Shown one piece after another: positions 24,220-33,291 of a stretch of DNA of 64,000 nt (position 1 is its first letter; every line of letters begins with the position of its first letter). Both the position numbers and the translations under genes were made by a program. The stretch is from JAXMHQ01 sp046346665 (lineage in GTDB: Bacteria > Verrucomicrobiota > Verrucomicrobiia > Limisphaerales > JAXMHQ01): contig JAXMHQ010000026.1 in assembly GCA_046346665.1 (NCBI GenBank), forward strand, positions 1 through 64,000, given 5' to 3'. The notes beneath the pieces were generated by a model that worked only from the letters and a program-made list of their open reading frames with translations, was not told the origin of the DNA and made no database searches.

Positions 24220-25832
24220 ACTCAGGGCTGACATTGACCGTGGAGTTGGAATCCGGCGAGGTGCGGGAACTCGCGATGCCGGCAAGCGGCGAGGATCTTG
24301 CGGCTTTGCTGGCCGCGCACGGGTTACCGCTCAACACGCGTTGCGGGTCGCGCGGTTTGTGCCGGGGCTGCGAGGTTGAATTGCGCCGGGGCACACTGGA
24401 TTTGGGGACTCGGATTGCGCTGGCCCCGGCGGTCGTGAAAGCCTGCCAGGCGCGGCTCCGGGGCGCGGCGCAGATTCGTCTGCCTGCGCGGTCGCAACTG
24501 GGCCATCGTCCGCAATGGGTGGATTGTTTCGTCATTTCGACTCCGTATTCGGTGGATCCACTTTTCCCGCCGCAGCCGGGAGGGCGGGACACGGGTTTTG
24601 CAGTGGATGTGGGCACGACGACGGTGGCGGTGTTGCTGGTGGACCTGGCGAGCGGGCGTGTGTTGTCGCGCTCGGGCGGGTTCAACGCGCAGGTCCGGTT
24701 CGGGGACAACGTGGTGACGCGGCTTGACGCGGCGCGGACAATCGAGGGCCGGCGGGCGCTGCAGAGGGCGCTGGTGGATGAAACCTTGAAGCCGCTGCTG
24801 GAGCAAGCCTGTCGGGCGGCGGATCGGCCGGCGTCGCGGCTGGCCGGCGGAACAATTGCCGGCAACACGCTGATGCTCCACCTGCTGGCGGGCGAGGATC
24901 CGGCCGGGCTCGCCACCGTGCCGTTTAAACCGCAATTTCTGGAGGCGCGCCGCTGGACGGCGGGTCAGATCGGTTTGGAACTGGAGGAATTGAATCGTGA
25001 AATCCCTCTGCAATTTCTTCCCGGCATTGCTGCTTATGTTGGGTCGGACATCGCGGCGGGCGTGTATGCGTGCGGTCTTTCGCTGGATCGCGGGCCGGGG
25101 TTGTTGATTGATTTGGGGACGAACGGGGAAATGGTATTGCACCGCGGGAACGAGTTGTTGGGTTGTGCGACGGCGGCGGGGCCCGCGTTCGAAGGTTGCG
25201 GCCTGGCGAGCGGCGCGGCGGCGGTTGAAGGGGCGGTCACGAGCCTGCGCCTGTCGCTGCATCCGTTTCACCTGGATGCAGGCCGAATGGGGTCCGGCCC
25301 GGCTGTGGGAATTTGCGGATCGGCCTACCTGGATTTTCTGGCGACGGGCCGCCGGAGCGGGTTGTTGCGGGAGAACGGGCGATTTGATCCCGGCGCCTGG
25401 GAATCGATTCCGCCTCAGCACCGGTTGATGGACGAAGGCGTGAGGGCGGTGCGGTTGCAGGGCGGGATGCGGATCACGGAGCGGGACGTTGCGGCGCTGT
25501 TGCAGGCGAAGGCGGCGATTGGGGCGGGCATCCTGACTTTGCTGGACAAGGCGGGGATTGCAGCGCCGGGGCTGGACCGGGTTTACCTGGCTGGCGGATT
25601 TGGGCGGCACCTGGATGTGCGGCACGCGCTGGAGATCGGGCTGCTGCCCGGCATTCGGCGCGAGCAGGTGCAGGTTGTGGGCAACACGGCGCTGGCGGGG
25701 GCGCTGCTGGCGTTGGTGGACCGGGCCTCGATCCCGGAGATGCGGGGGTTGGCCGCGAAGGTGAAGGTCCTGGAATTGGACGCCGGTTCCGGTTTTGAGA
25801 ATCGCTTTTTCGATCAGCTCCGGCTTCCGTGA
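24216..25832 (+). CDS. RACo-like corrinoid-protein reactivator (2Fe-2S plus ASKHA domain)
   Basis: A 538-residue protein starting at GTG 24216, overlapping the DUF1638 stop. The N-terminal ~85 residues form a ferredoxin-like 2Fe-2S domain with C43, C49, C52 (TRCGSRGLCRGC) and C77. The rest is a DUF4445/ASKHA ATPase-like domain, with AVDVGTTTVAVLLVDL, GTIAGNTLMLHLLAG, LLIDLGTNGEMVL, CGSAYLDFLATGR and VYLAGGFGRHLDVRHAL. This is the layout of RACo/RamA-type proteins, which reduce inactive cob(II)alamin on corrinoid proteins using ATP. The neighbouring DUF1638 and homocysteine methyltransferase genes point to a cobalamin-dependent methyl-transfer pathway. The exact client is unknown. Confidence 0.88.
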   Translation: MNSGLTLTVELESGEVRELAMPASGEDLAALLAAHGLPLNTRCGSRGLCRGCEVELRRGTLDLGTRIALAPAVVKACQARLRGAAQIRLPARSQLGHRPQWVDCFVISTPYSVDPLFPPQPGGRDTGFAVDVGTTTVAVLLVDLASGRVLSRSGGFNAQVRFGDNVVTRLDAARTIEGRRALQRALVDETLKPLLEQACRAADRPASRLAGGTIAGNTLMLHLLAGEDPAGLATVPFKPQFLEARRWTAGQIGLELEELNREIPLQFLPGIAAYVGSDIAAGVYACGLSLDRGPGLLIDLGTNGEMVLHRGNELLGCATAAGPAFEGCGLASGAAAVEGAVTSLRLSLHPFHLDAGRMGSGPAVGICGSAYLDFLATGRRSGLLRENGRFDPGAWESIPPQHRLMDEGVRAVRLQGGMRITERDVAALLQAKAAIGAGILTLLDKAGIAAPGLDRVYLAGGFGRHLDVRHALEIGLLPGIRREQVQVVGNTALAGALLALVDRASIPEMRGLAAKVKVLELDAGSGFENRFFDQLRLP

Positions 25833-26719
25833 ACCGCGCGGCTCATGGCCGCGAGATGTTCCGGCGCCGTGCCGCAGCAGCCGCCCACGATCCGGACTCC
25901 TGCGCCGAGCAGTTCTCCGGCGAGTTTCGCCATCTGTTCCGGCGACGCGTCGTAGACAATTTCGCCATTCCGCATGTGCGGCGACCCAGCGTTAGGTTGG
26001 ACCATGACCTTGGCGGATCCCGCGTGTTGCGCGATCTGGCGCGCGAGTTCGACGTAATCGGGCAGGGCAAGGTCGGTGCCGCAATTCGCGCCCACGATAT
26101 CGGCCCCGGCATCGACGGCGGTGCGGATGGCTATTTCGACGGCGGCGCCCGTCATGGTTCGGAAGGCGCCGCCGGCGGTTTTCTGGAATGCGTAAGTGGC
26201 GATGACGGGAATGTCGGGGCGGCAGGATTTGGCGGCTTCGACGCCGAGGGCGGCTTCTGCGGGATCGCTCATGGTTTCGACGAGGATGGCGTCGGCGCCG
26301 CCCTCGAGCAGGGCGATGATTTGTTCCGCGAAGGCGGGGCGGAGTTCCGCGGGGGAGACGTCGCCGACCGGCGCGAGAAATCCGCCGAACGGCCCGACAT
26401 CGCCGAGCACCCAGTTGGAGTCGCCGGCGGTTTGGCGCGCGACGCGGGCGGCGGCGCGGTTGAGTTCCGCGACGCGGCCGGCGCAGCCGTGGGTTTCGAG
26501 TGCGAAGCGCGTGCCGCCGAAGGAATTGGTGGTGACGAGGTCGCAGCCGGCTTGCGCGTACGCGGCGTGAATGGCGGACACATCGCGGGGTCGGTCGATA
26601 TTCCAGAGCATGCCGCAGTCGCCGCTGGCGAGGCCGCGGGCGAGCAACTGGGTGCCCATGGCGCCGTCGCAGCAGAGCGGCCGCAGGGAGAGTTCGGAAA
26701 CAAGGTTCGGACGTGACAT
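25814..26719 (-). CDS. Homocysteine S-methyltransferase family protein
   Basis: A 301-residue TIM-barrel with the N-terminal motif LCCDGAMGTQL and TTNSFGGTRFAL. The zinc-binding cysteines are in GANCGTD (about residue 205) and GGCCGTAPEH near the C-terminus. It corresponds to the homocysteine-binding module of MetH or to stand-alone MmuM/BhmT-type enzymes, transferring a methyl group to homocysteine to make methionine. It lacks the folate, cobalamin and reactivation domains of MetH. It is convergent with the RACo-like gene, with the 3' ends overlapping by 19 bases. The start is ATG 26719. Confidence 0.88.
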   Translation of the reverse strand: MSRPNLVSELSLRPLCCDGAMGTQLLARGLASGDCGMLWNIDRPRDVSAIHAAYAQAGCDLVTTNSFGGTRFALETHGCAGRVAELNRAAARVARQTAGDSNWVLGDVGPFGGFLAPVGDVSPAELRPAFAEQIIALLEGGADAILVETMSDPAEAALGVEAAKSCRPDIPVIATYAFQKTAGGAFRTMTGAAVEIAIRTAVDAGADIVGANCGTDLALPDYVELARQIAQHAGSAKVMVQPNAGSPHMRNGEIVYDASPEQMAKLAGELLGAGVRIVGGCCGTAPEHLAAMSRAVHGSRS

Positions 26720-26798
26720 GACGAAGCCAGTGTTTAACACGGCGGGAGGATGGCAGGCAATTCCTATGCGGAGGCGATGCCCGAAGCCGCGGATCCTG

Positions 26799-27200
26799 TC
26801 ATGAATGGATGGCTCCAACCAAACGCACCGAGACACGGCCCTGGTCATCGACGCTGACCGGGTATGACGGAAGATCGCGTTGCGCGGGTCCTTCTGTCAC
26901 GCGGCCGGACGGGTCGAAAGTGGACCCATGGCACGGGCATTGAAACGAGCCGTCGGGCTCGGGTTTCAATTTGCATTTCCGGTGGGTGCAGATGGAGGAC
27001 AAGGCCGTGAGTTGTCCGTTTCGTTTGACCATGAAGACTCCGCGGTCCGCCAGCCCGGAGTAGACGCCGTCCGCCGGGTAATCGGATGCCGTTCCCGCCG
27101 GCAGCGTGCGCGGTGCTGCAACCGCGGCCGGCCGCGGGGAGCCGCAGCCGGCCGCCAGTCCGGCCGTAAGCAGAATGAAATCCCGGCGGCTGATGTTCAT
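26799..27200 (-). CDS. Rieske 2Fe-2S protein with Tat signal
   Basis: A 133-residue protein with a twin-arginine leader (NISRRDFILLTAGLAAGC), exported folded and possibly lipid-anchored at the Cys. The Rieske cluster motifs are CTHRKC (CxHxxC) and CPCHGSTFDPSG (CxxCH). It is a soluble-type electron-transfer Rieske rather than the bc1 subunit, which is longer and has a membrane helix. It starts 4 bases after the stop of an outer-membrane protein gene and is probably co-transcribed with it. The redox partner is not visible. Confidence 0.9.
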   Translation of the reverse strand: MNISRRDFILLTAGLAAGCGSPRPAAVAAPRTLPAGTASDYPADGVYSGLADRGVFMVKRNGQLTALSSICTHRKCKLKPEPDGSFQCPCHGSTFDPSGRVTEGPAQRDLPSYPVSVDDQGRVSVRLVGAIHS

Positions 27201-27204
27201 GCGA

Positions 27205-28128
27205 TCAATATTCGAACACCAAACTGGTGATGACGCCCCATTTTGTTTCTTCGCGGGCGACATCGTTCAGGGGGAACACGTAGCCTGCGCCGAGCCGCGG
27301 CTGGATCCCGCGGAACGGCTTCAGGTAGACGCGGAAGCAGGCATCCCCGAGCAGGCTGGTCTGGCCCCTGTTCGACTGGTTCAGGCCGGTCTCGCCCGTC
27401 AGTTCGAACATAGGGATGAACTGCTGGATGCTGGGAATCGGGGTGACGGGGCGGTCGATCGAATAGCCGAAGACGAAGCCATATTCGAAGTTGCGCGTGC
27501 CGCCCTCGCCGCCGCCGCCGACGAGCGTGGAGTAACCTAACAATGTCTGGACCGTGAAGTGATTCCCGATGCGGGTATCGTTGAACACCTTCGGCACGAT
27601 CTCGGTGTTCACACTTAAATCCGGGCTCGCGGGAACCGCCACCTCGATTCCCACGCCGCAGGTGGTGTCGAAGAAACCTTTTTCGGACACGAACTGGTAG
27701 ACGGGGTGTCGCGCCCCGAGCTCGATGTTTCCGATTCCCTGGGTCACCGCGCCGCTTTCGACCTCGCGCACGTACGGCACCGCGAGCTCCAGCGTGAGCA
27801 GTCCGAATCCGTGCTCCACTTCCATCAGGACTTCGTCGGCATGGGCTTGCGGTCCGCCGTTGTCATGCCGCCAGTCCAGCCGCGCCTCGTCCAGTTCCAG
27901 CCCGGTGTCGTCCACCAGGAACGGCTCCGGGAAATTGCCTTCGTTGTAAAAGCTCCGGTGATCCAGCGCATTGAAGAGTCCGTAGCGCGAGCTGGGAAGC
28001 GACGTGGATGGCGCCGCGACGGGAGCGGGGGATGTGGTGGAAAGGGATTCCGACCGGGCGGATGTCTGCGCGAGGGCGGCGATCAGGATCCCGGCGGTGC
28101 TGCAATTGAGGGCGAATGACCGTTTCAT
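27205..28128 (-). CDS. Predicted outer-membrane beta-barrel protein
   Basis: About 307 residues with a signal peptide (SFALNCSTAGILIAALAQTS). The rest is beta-rich, with alternating strands such as GLLTLELAVPYVREV, NIELGARHPVYQF, FGYSIDRPVTPIPS and a C-terminal WGVITSLVFEY ending in an aromatic residue, typical of outer-membrane barrels. The pattern resembles the MetA/phenol-degradation transporter-like family. Start ATG 28128 or 28140. The Rieske gene follows immediately, so the pair may work together in the envelope. Confidence 0.7.
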   Translation of the reverse strand: MKRSFALNCSTAGILIAALAQTSARSESLSTTSPAPVAAPSTSLPSSRYGLFNALDHRSFYNEGNFPEPFLVDDTGLELDEARLDWRHDNGGPQAHADEVLMEVEHGFGLLTLELAVPYVREVESGAVTQGIGNIELGARHPVYQFVSEKGFFDTTCGVGIEVAVPASPDLSVNTEIVPKVFNDTRIGNHFTVQTLLGYSTLVGGGGEGGTRNFEYGFVFGYSIDRPVTPIPSIQQFIPMFELTGETGLNQSNRGQTSLLGDACFRVYLKPFRGIQPRLGAGYVFPLNDVAREETKWGVITSLVFEY

Positions 28129-28213
28129 GCGGTGCAGCATCGGGCCTGGTGGAAAACGGTGCTCCCGGCGGATTGCGAATTGTTAGCGGCGCCTTGCCGA
28201 TACAGTCCAGGTG

Positions 28214-28367
28214 CGGCGAGACTCTATCGAGCCCTCGAAAAATTGGATTATTGGATTATTGGATTTCTGGATGGATGTGAAGACTCTCGCGCGGAGTCTT
28301 CCAATAATCCACAAATCCATCGATCCAACAATCCATGGGTCTGGTCAGGGCTCGACAGAGTCTCGCC
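28214..28367. repeat. Nested inverted repeat with TTGGATTA words
   Basis: The outer arms are GCGAGACTCTATCGAGCCC (28216-28234) and its near-complement GGGCTCGACAGAGTCTCGC (28348-28366). Between them lies an inner hairpin whose left arm is tandem ATTGGATTATTGGATTATTGG words and whose right arm is the complement (CCAATAATCC...AACAATCCAT). The right outer arm encodes the last residues (RDSVEP) and stop of the AraC-type regulator. Confidence 0.85.
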
Positions 28368-29334
28368 CCACCGGTGTCGCCGCCAGGCGGATTGGGTAAA
28401 GTCCGGGGCAGCAGCCGAAGGTTTCGCGGAAGGCTGCGCTGAAGTGGCTGAGGCTGTTGTAGCCGACCTCGAAGGCGGCTTCGGTCACGTTGTATTCGCC
28501 GGACTTGAGCAGTTCGGCGGCGCGCTCGAGGCGGAGTTCGCGCAATTGCTGGCTGATGGTGCGGCCGGTCTGCTCCGAAAAAATGCGGCTCAGGTAGAAA
28601 TGGCTGCAGCCGATTTTCCGGCCCAGTTCCTTGAGTGACGGCGGTTCGGCCAGGCTTTGTTTCAACAGGGCATTGACCTGTTCCACGCGTTCCTGGGCCA
28701 GGCGCTGCCTGCGGGTTGTGGCCGGTTCTTGTTGCTCCCGCCCGCGAGTCAGGAAGGTTACGGCGAGCTCCAGCGCCTTGCATTGGTACCACAACGGCTG
28801 CGCCGGCGCCGGCACCGGCGGATGCCTCAGCACCCGGACCAGGTCGAGTTGCGCCGAGGACAGCCGGACCACGTCGCCCGCCACGTGCCGGCAGGGGCAA
28901 TCCTTCAACGCGGCGTTGACCACGGGGTCCAGCGCCGACAGCATCCCGCCGAAATGCTTTCGCAAAAACGGGCAGGAGAATTCAACCGTCAGAAACCGGT
29001 GCTGCTCGTCCGCCTCGCGGCGGGCAGTCAAAGGCCGGTCCTTCTGATGATAGAACCCCGCGGTATTCGAAGCGAATTCCGTGCGCCCGCCGCGGTCCGC
29101 CACATAACCGTGCCCGTCCAGGTTCAGGCACAGCTCGACGCAATCGGGATGAAAACTTGCGGCCCAGTCGAGCTCCTTCTCTGCGAAGAAATCGTGCCAC
29201 TCGATGCTGAAGCCGGCGCCGCGCACGCTGCCATGCAACGGACGCCAGCCGCCCCCGACCCGGCTCCACGCGCCCGCTTCCGAGAACGCTTCCGCGCCCG
29301 GCCCGGGCGCGCTGCCGTCAGAATGAACAGTCAT
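28345..29334 (-). CDS. AraC-family transcriptional regulator
   Basis: A 329-residue regulator starting at ATG 29334 (MTVHSDG). The N-terminal ~200 residues are a cupin-like sensing domain (CVELCLNLDGHGYVADRGGR). The C-terminal ~100 residues are a double helix-turn-helix: LKELGRKIGCSHFYLSRIF, then AAELLKSGEYNVTEAAFEVG and YNSLSHFSAAFRETFG. It probably binds a small ligand and regulates nearby genes. The divergent polysaccharide deacetylase gene, 246 bases away, is one candidate. The C-terminal RDSVEP is encoded by an inverted repeat. Confidence 0.9.
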   Translation of the reverse strand: MTVHSDGSAPGPGAEAFSEAGAWSRVGGGWRPLHGSVRGAGFSIEWHDFFAEKELDWAASFHPDCVELCLNLDGHGYVADRGGRTEFASNTAGFYHQKDRPLTARREADEQHRFLTVEFSCPFLRKHFGGMLSALDPVVNAALKDCPCRHVAGDVVRLSSAQLDLVRVLRHPPVPAPAQPLWYQCKALELAVTFLTRGREQQEPATTRRQRLAQERVEQVNALLKQSLAEPPSLKELGRKIGCSHFYLSRIFSEQTGRTISQQLRELRLERAAELLKSGEYNVTEAAFEVGYNSLSHFSAAFRETFGCCPGLYPIRLAATPVGRDSVEP

Positions 29335-29439
29335 ACTGATGCATATTAGAAGAATATAAGTCATACTCAACCCCGAAAGCTGTGGATCGGATTGACGTTC
29401 AGTCCGGGGCGCGTCCTCATCACTCGGGCGGCTGGTGAT

Positions 29440-29459
29440 CCGCAATCTGACGATTGCGG
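29440..29459. repeat. Palindrome CCGCAATC/GATTGCGG
   Basis: CCGCAATCTGACGATTGCGG between the divergent AraC and deacetylase genes, identical in its 20 bases to the right half of the element at 15333-15401. It is positioned in a shared promoter region, so it could also be an operator. Confidence 0.65.
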
Positions 29460-29580
29460 CCACAGGGTGCGCAGGCTAATAGAGAGGCATTGGATCATCA
29501 GTTCGTGTGATTGACGGGGGGGCAGGGTTCCGGTAGACTCGGCGGAGTCGAGCAACCCATTCTTATCCCTTATTTTTCTC

Positions 29581-32172
29581 ATGAAGTTTTCCGCGCTGAG
29601 ATTTCCGTGGCTGGTGGCCTGGGCCGGCTTGCTGGCGGGCCCGGTGAGTGCCGGATCGGTTGCGTCGCCGTACGAGGTGGCGACGTGGCGGGGGTTCCGG
29701 GCGGCGGCGGTTTCCTACACTTTCGACGACAGTTGTCCGAACCAGTTTGCGATTGCGGTTCCGATGTTCAATCAGAAGGGGCTGCGGATGACGTTGTTTA
29801 CGATTACGAGCATCCAGGGCAGTGGTGGCTGGCAGAAGCTGCAGGCGGCGGCGGGGGCGGGCCATGAGATCGCGAGCCACACGGTCACGCACGCAAACCT
29901 GGGCTCGCTGACCCTGGCGCAGCAGGCGACGGAGCAGGCCGATTCGCAAAGCGCGATCAACGCGGCCATCACGAACCAGTCCTGCATGACGATCGCGTAT
30001 CCGTATTGCGCCTCGGGGTCCGAATCGCTCACCGCGCAGTATTACATGGCGGCGCGGAATTGTTCCGGCGTGATTAATTCGAGCAATCCGCCGAATTTCA
30101 TGCAAATCAGTTGTTTTATCTGCGGCTCACTGGGCAGTGTGCTGACGCTGTCCGATTTCACCAACACGGCGCGGAGCACGGCCGCGGCGGGCGGCTGGGG
30201 CGTCTACCTCATTCACGGGATCGACAACGACGGCGGCTATTCGCCGCTGGCGAGCTCGGTTCTGCAATCGAGCGTGGATTATTACGCGGCCAACACCAAT
30301 CGTTACTGGGTGGACACCTTCGCGAACGTGGCGCGCTACATCCGGGAGCGGAACGACGTGTCTGTCGCGGAGGTTGCGGCCGACTCCAGCTCGGTCACGG
30401 TGCGGGTGACGGACACGCTGACCAACACGATTTACGATGTGCCGGTGACGGTGCGCCGGCCGTTGCCGGCGGGCTGGCCCTGGGCGCTGGCGGTGCAGAA
30501 CGGGGCCGCGATCCCTTGCGGCGTGGTCACCAACAACAGCCAGGCGTTCGCGGTTTTTGATGCCCTGCCGGACGGGGGCGATGTGACGCTGATGCGGGCG
30601 CTGGTGCCGGGGACGCTGTTTCGCGTCGCGGTTCCGCCGCAAGCCACCGAAGGGGACGGCGTGCTGGCCGGGGCGGGGCAGGTGATTGTGCAAACCGCGC
30701 CGACCAACGATCTGCTCGTCACGCTGAGTTCGAGCGACACGTCGGAAATCCTCGTGCCTCCCACGGTGCTTCTTCCCGCCGGCAGCACCAATGCCGCGTT
30801 CGACATCACGGTGGTGGACGACGCGCTTCTCGACCGGGACCAGGCGGTGTCGATCGGGGCATTCGCGGCGGATTATGGAATTTACTCGACCAGCATGGTG
30901 GTGCACGACAACGACGCGACGGCGCTCACGGTGTCGCTGCCAGCGACGGTGACGGAAGGGGTTGGCCTGCTGGCGGGGGCGGGCCGGGTGAGCGTGCCGG
31001 CGGCGGTCGCGGCAAGTTATACGATTCAACTCACGTCGAGCAGCCCGACGCGGTTGTATGTGCCGCCCACGGTGACGCTGAACGCCGGCAACACCTCGGC
31101 CGTGTTCAATCTCACCGTCACCGACAACAGCGTCATTGAGGGCCCGCAGCCGGTGACCGTCACGGCGCATTACACGAATTGGACTGATGGGGCCGCGCAG
31201 TTGTCGATCCTGGACGACGAGGCGTTGCCGGATCATTTCAGTTGGGGTCCGGTGGCGTCGCCGCAGATCATCGGGGAGTTATTTGCCGTGTCATTGACGG
31301 CGCAGGACGCGTCCAACGCCACGTTGAATTTCACGATGCCGGTTCAGCTCGGCGCCTTTGCCCCGGCGCCCGCCGTGTTTCCGACAAACACGCTGCTGGG
31401 AGCTCCCGCGTTGAACTGGGCTGAAACGGATCCGTCGGGTTACGTGTTCGGTTATTCCTTCACGCCGTCGGCCGGAATCCTGGTGACTCATGTCCGGACC
31501 TTTTTTGGAAGCAAGGTGTCGATCTGGACCGATCGCGGGACGCTGCTGGCGGCGCAACCGGTTGCGGGCGTGCCGGGCACGTGGACGGAGACGGCGCTTG
31601 CCGCGCCGGTGTTGCTGGTGCCGGGGGCCACCTACCGGGTCGGGGTTTACGAGCCGGGCGGGTTTTATTACTGGGGCGACAGTCTTCCGGCCTCGGCGCC
31701 GGGCGTGGTCCTCCAGTCGAGTTATTGGAACGACGGGGATGCCTTCCCGAACCAGCCGGATGCGGCGCAGTGGTATTACGTGGATTTGCGGTATTCGACG
31801 GACGTGGTGTCGGTGGCGGTGAGCCCGTCGCAGACCGGCAATTTTGCGGCCGGCACCTGGAGCGGCAGCGTGGCTGTGGGGGGTGCGGGAAACCCTGTGG
31901 TTCTTTCGGCGCGGGCGGGGTCGGGCCCCGCGAATCCGGGAAATGCGTTTACAGTGCTGGGGACCCCGAAGCTCGCGATCACGGCGTCGGGCGATTCCGT
32001 GGTGGTGTCGTGGCCTGCGGTCGCGGCGGGCTTCCAACTGGAGCAGGCGCCGCCTCCCGGCCCGGCCGCAGGTTGGTCGGTTGTGCCCAGCGTGGCGGCG
32101 CTTTTGGGCGACCGGCTTTACGTCACGAATGCTCGGTTGGCGGACGCCGTTCTGTATCGGCTGAGGAAGTGA
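29581..32172 (+). CDS. Secreted polysaccharide deacetylase-like protein with Calx-beta-like domains
   Basis: 863 residues with a signal peptide (WLVAWAGLLAGPVSAGS). Residues about 35-190 are a NodB-homology domain: VSYTFDDSCPNQF gives the two catalytic and metal Asp residues, and GHEIASHTVTHANLG gives the zinc histidines. Two tandem beta-sandwich repeats follow (about 350-545), each with EGVGLLAGAGRVSV-like and VTVTDN/VVDD turns, resembling Calx-beta domains. A further domain (about 620-710; YRVGVYEPGGFYYWGD) resembles DUF4082. The C-terminus has a PEP/sorting-free tail. It probably deacetylates an extracellular polysaccharide. The substrate is not visible. Confidence 0.85.
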   Translation: MKFSALRFPWLVAWAGLLAGPVSAGSVASPYEVATWRGFRAAAVSYTFDDSCPNQFAIAVPMFNQKGLRMTLFTITSIQGSGGWQKLQAAAGAGHEIASHTVTHANLGSLTLAQQATEQADSQSAINAAITNQSCMTIAYPYCASGSESLTAQYYMAARNCSGVINSSNPPNFMQISCFICGSLGSVLTLSDFTNTARSTAAAGGWGVYLIHGIDNDGGYSPLASSVLQSSVDYYAANTNRYWVDTFANVARYIRERNDVSVAEVAADSSSVTVRVTDTLTNTIYDVPVTVRRPLPAGWPWALAVQNGAAIPCGVVTNNSQAFAVFDALPDGGDVTLMRALVPGTLFRVAVPPQATEGDGVLAGAGQVIVQTAPTNDLLVTLSSSDTSEILVPPTVLLPAGSTNAAFDITVVDDALLDRDQAVSIGAFAADYGIYSTSMVVHDNDATALTVSLPATVTEGVGLLAGAGRVSVPAAVAASYTIQLTSSSPTRLYVPPTVTLNAGNTSAVFNLTVTDNSVIEGPQPVTVTAHYTNWTDGAAQLSILDDEALPDHFSWGPVASPQIIGELFAVSLTAQDASNATLNFTMPVQLGAFAPAPAVFPTNTLLGAPALNWAETDPSGYVFGYSFTPSAGILVTHVRTFFGSKVSIWTDRGTLLAAQPVAGVPGTWTETALAAPVLLVPGATYRVGVYEPGGFYYWGDSLPASAPGVVLQSSYWNDGDAFPNQPDAAQWYYVDLRYSTDVVSVAVSPSQTGNFAAGTWSGSVAVGGAGNPVVLSARAGSGPANPGNAFTVLGTPKLAITASGDSVVVSWPAVAAGFQLEQAPPPGPAAGWSVVPSVAALLGDRLYVTNARLADAVLYRLRK

Positions 32173-32176
32173 GGAT

Positions 32177-32251
32177 TGGCGACCCTACCGGGAATCGAAC
32201 CCGGGCTACCACCGTGAAAGGGTGGTGTCCTAACCGCTAGACCATAGGGTC
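32177..32251 (-). tRNA. tRNA-Glu (TTC)
   Basis: Read on the minus strand this is a full cloverleaf: acceptor stem GACCCTA/TAGGGTC, D-arm TCTAGCGGTTAGGA, anticodon arm ACCACCCTTTCACGGTGGT with anticodon TTC, and T-arm CCGGGTTCGAATCCCGG. The discriminator G is followed by an encoded CCA. It lies between the deacetylase and ilvE genes. Confidence 0.97.
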
Positions 32252-32350
32252 GTCGTAAGGGCGCGCAATATAAGCCCCGCGGCTGGTTTGTCACGCAAAT
32301 TCGCGTTTGCTTTGGCCCCATTTTTTCAATAGGTTCCCTGCTCTTGCGTC

Positions 32351-33217
32351 ATGAAAGTCTATATCGACGGTAAATACTACAGCGAGCGCGATGCGAAGGT
32401 GTCCGTGTTCGATCACGGGCTGCTTTACGGCGACGGCATTTTCGAGGGCATCCGGGCCTACCACGGCCGCGTCTTCCGCCTGAAAGAACACGTCGACCGC
32501 CTTTTCTATTCCGCCAAGGCCATCCTGCTGTCGGTCCCCATGTCGCCCCAGGAAATCGCCGACGCCGTGGTCGAGACGTGCCGCAAGAACCGGATCCGCG
32601 ACGGCTATATCCGCCTCGTGGTGACCCGCGGAGTCGGCACGCTGGGGTTGAATCCGAGGACCTGCAAATCGCCGTCGGTGATCATCATCGCGGACAAGAT
32701 CCAGCTTTATCCGCCTGAGCTTTACCAGCGCGGCATGGAGATCATCACGGTCCCGACCGTGCGCAACCTGCACAGCGCGCTGAATCCGGCGATCAAGTCG
32801 TTGAATTACCTGAACAACATCCTGGCGAAGATCGAGGCCAACAACGGGGGCTGCGAGGAAGCCGTGATGCTGAATTCGGAAGGGTTCGTCGCGGAATGCA
32901 CGGGGGATAATTTGTTCATCGTGAAGGAAGGGCGTCTCATGACGCCGCCGCTGTCCGCCGGCGCGCTTTACGGCATCACCCGGCAGGTGGTGATCGAGTT
33001 GGCCGAACAATCCGGCATCGCGGTGAGCGAACCGAACCTGACGCGCTACGATCTTTTCAACGCCGATGAATGTTTTCTGACGGGCACCGGGGCGGAGATT
33101 GTGCCGGTGGTGAAAATCGACGGCCGCGTGATCGGGAACGGGAAACCGGGAGTGTTGACCCGGAAACTGGTGTCGGAGTACCACACCTTGACGAAAGCCT
33201 CGGGCGAGCCGATATGA
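32351..33217 (+). CDS. ilvE: Branched-chain amino acid aminotransferase
   Basis: A 288-residue fold-type IV PLP enzyme that makes leucine, isoleucine and valine from their 2-oxo acids with glutamate. The PLP lysine is Lys149 in IKSLNYLNNILAK. Other family stretches are VSVFDHGLLYGDGIFEGIRA, EAVMLNSEGFVAECTGDN, and TGTGAEIVPVVKIDGR. D-amino-acid transaminases share much of this, but the DGIFEGIRAY and SLNYLNN patterns favour IlvE. ilvD is also in the window (48494-50761) but is not linked. The ATG is clear. Confidence 0.9.
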   Translation: MKVYIDGKYYSERDAKVSVFDHGLLYGDGIFEGIRAYHGRVFRLKEHVDRLFYSAKAILLSVPMSPQEIADAVVETCRKNRIRDGYIRLVVTRGVGTLGLNPRTCKSPSVIIIADKIQLYPPELYQRGMEIITVPTVRNLHSALNPAIKSLNYLNNILAKIEANNGGCEEAVMLNSEGFVAECTGDNLFIVKEGRLMTPPLSAGALYGITRQVVIELAEQSGIAVSEPNLTRYDLFNADECFLTGTGAEIVPVVKIDGRVIGNGKPGVLTRKLVSEYHTLTKASGEPI

Positions 33218-33291
33218 TGGGTGACGATGGCTGGCGCCGGGTTCCACGCCTTCACTGATGCCTCTCGGGGCCGCCGCTACGGTATTGATTT

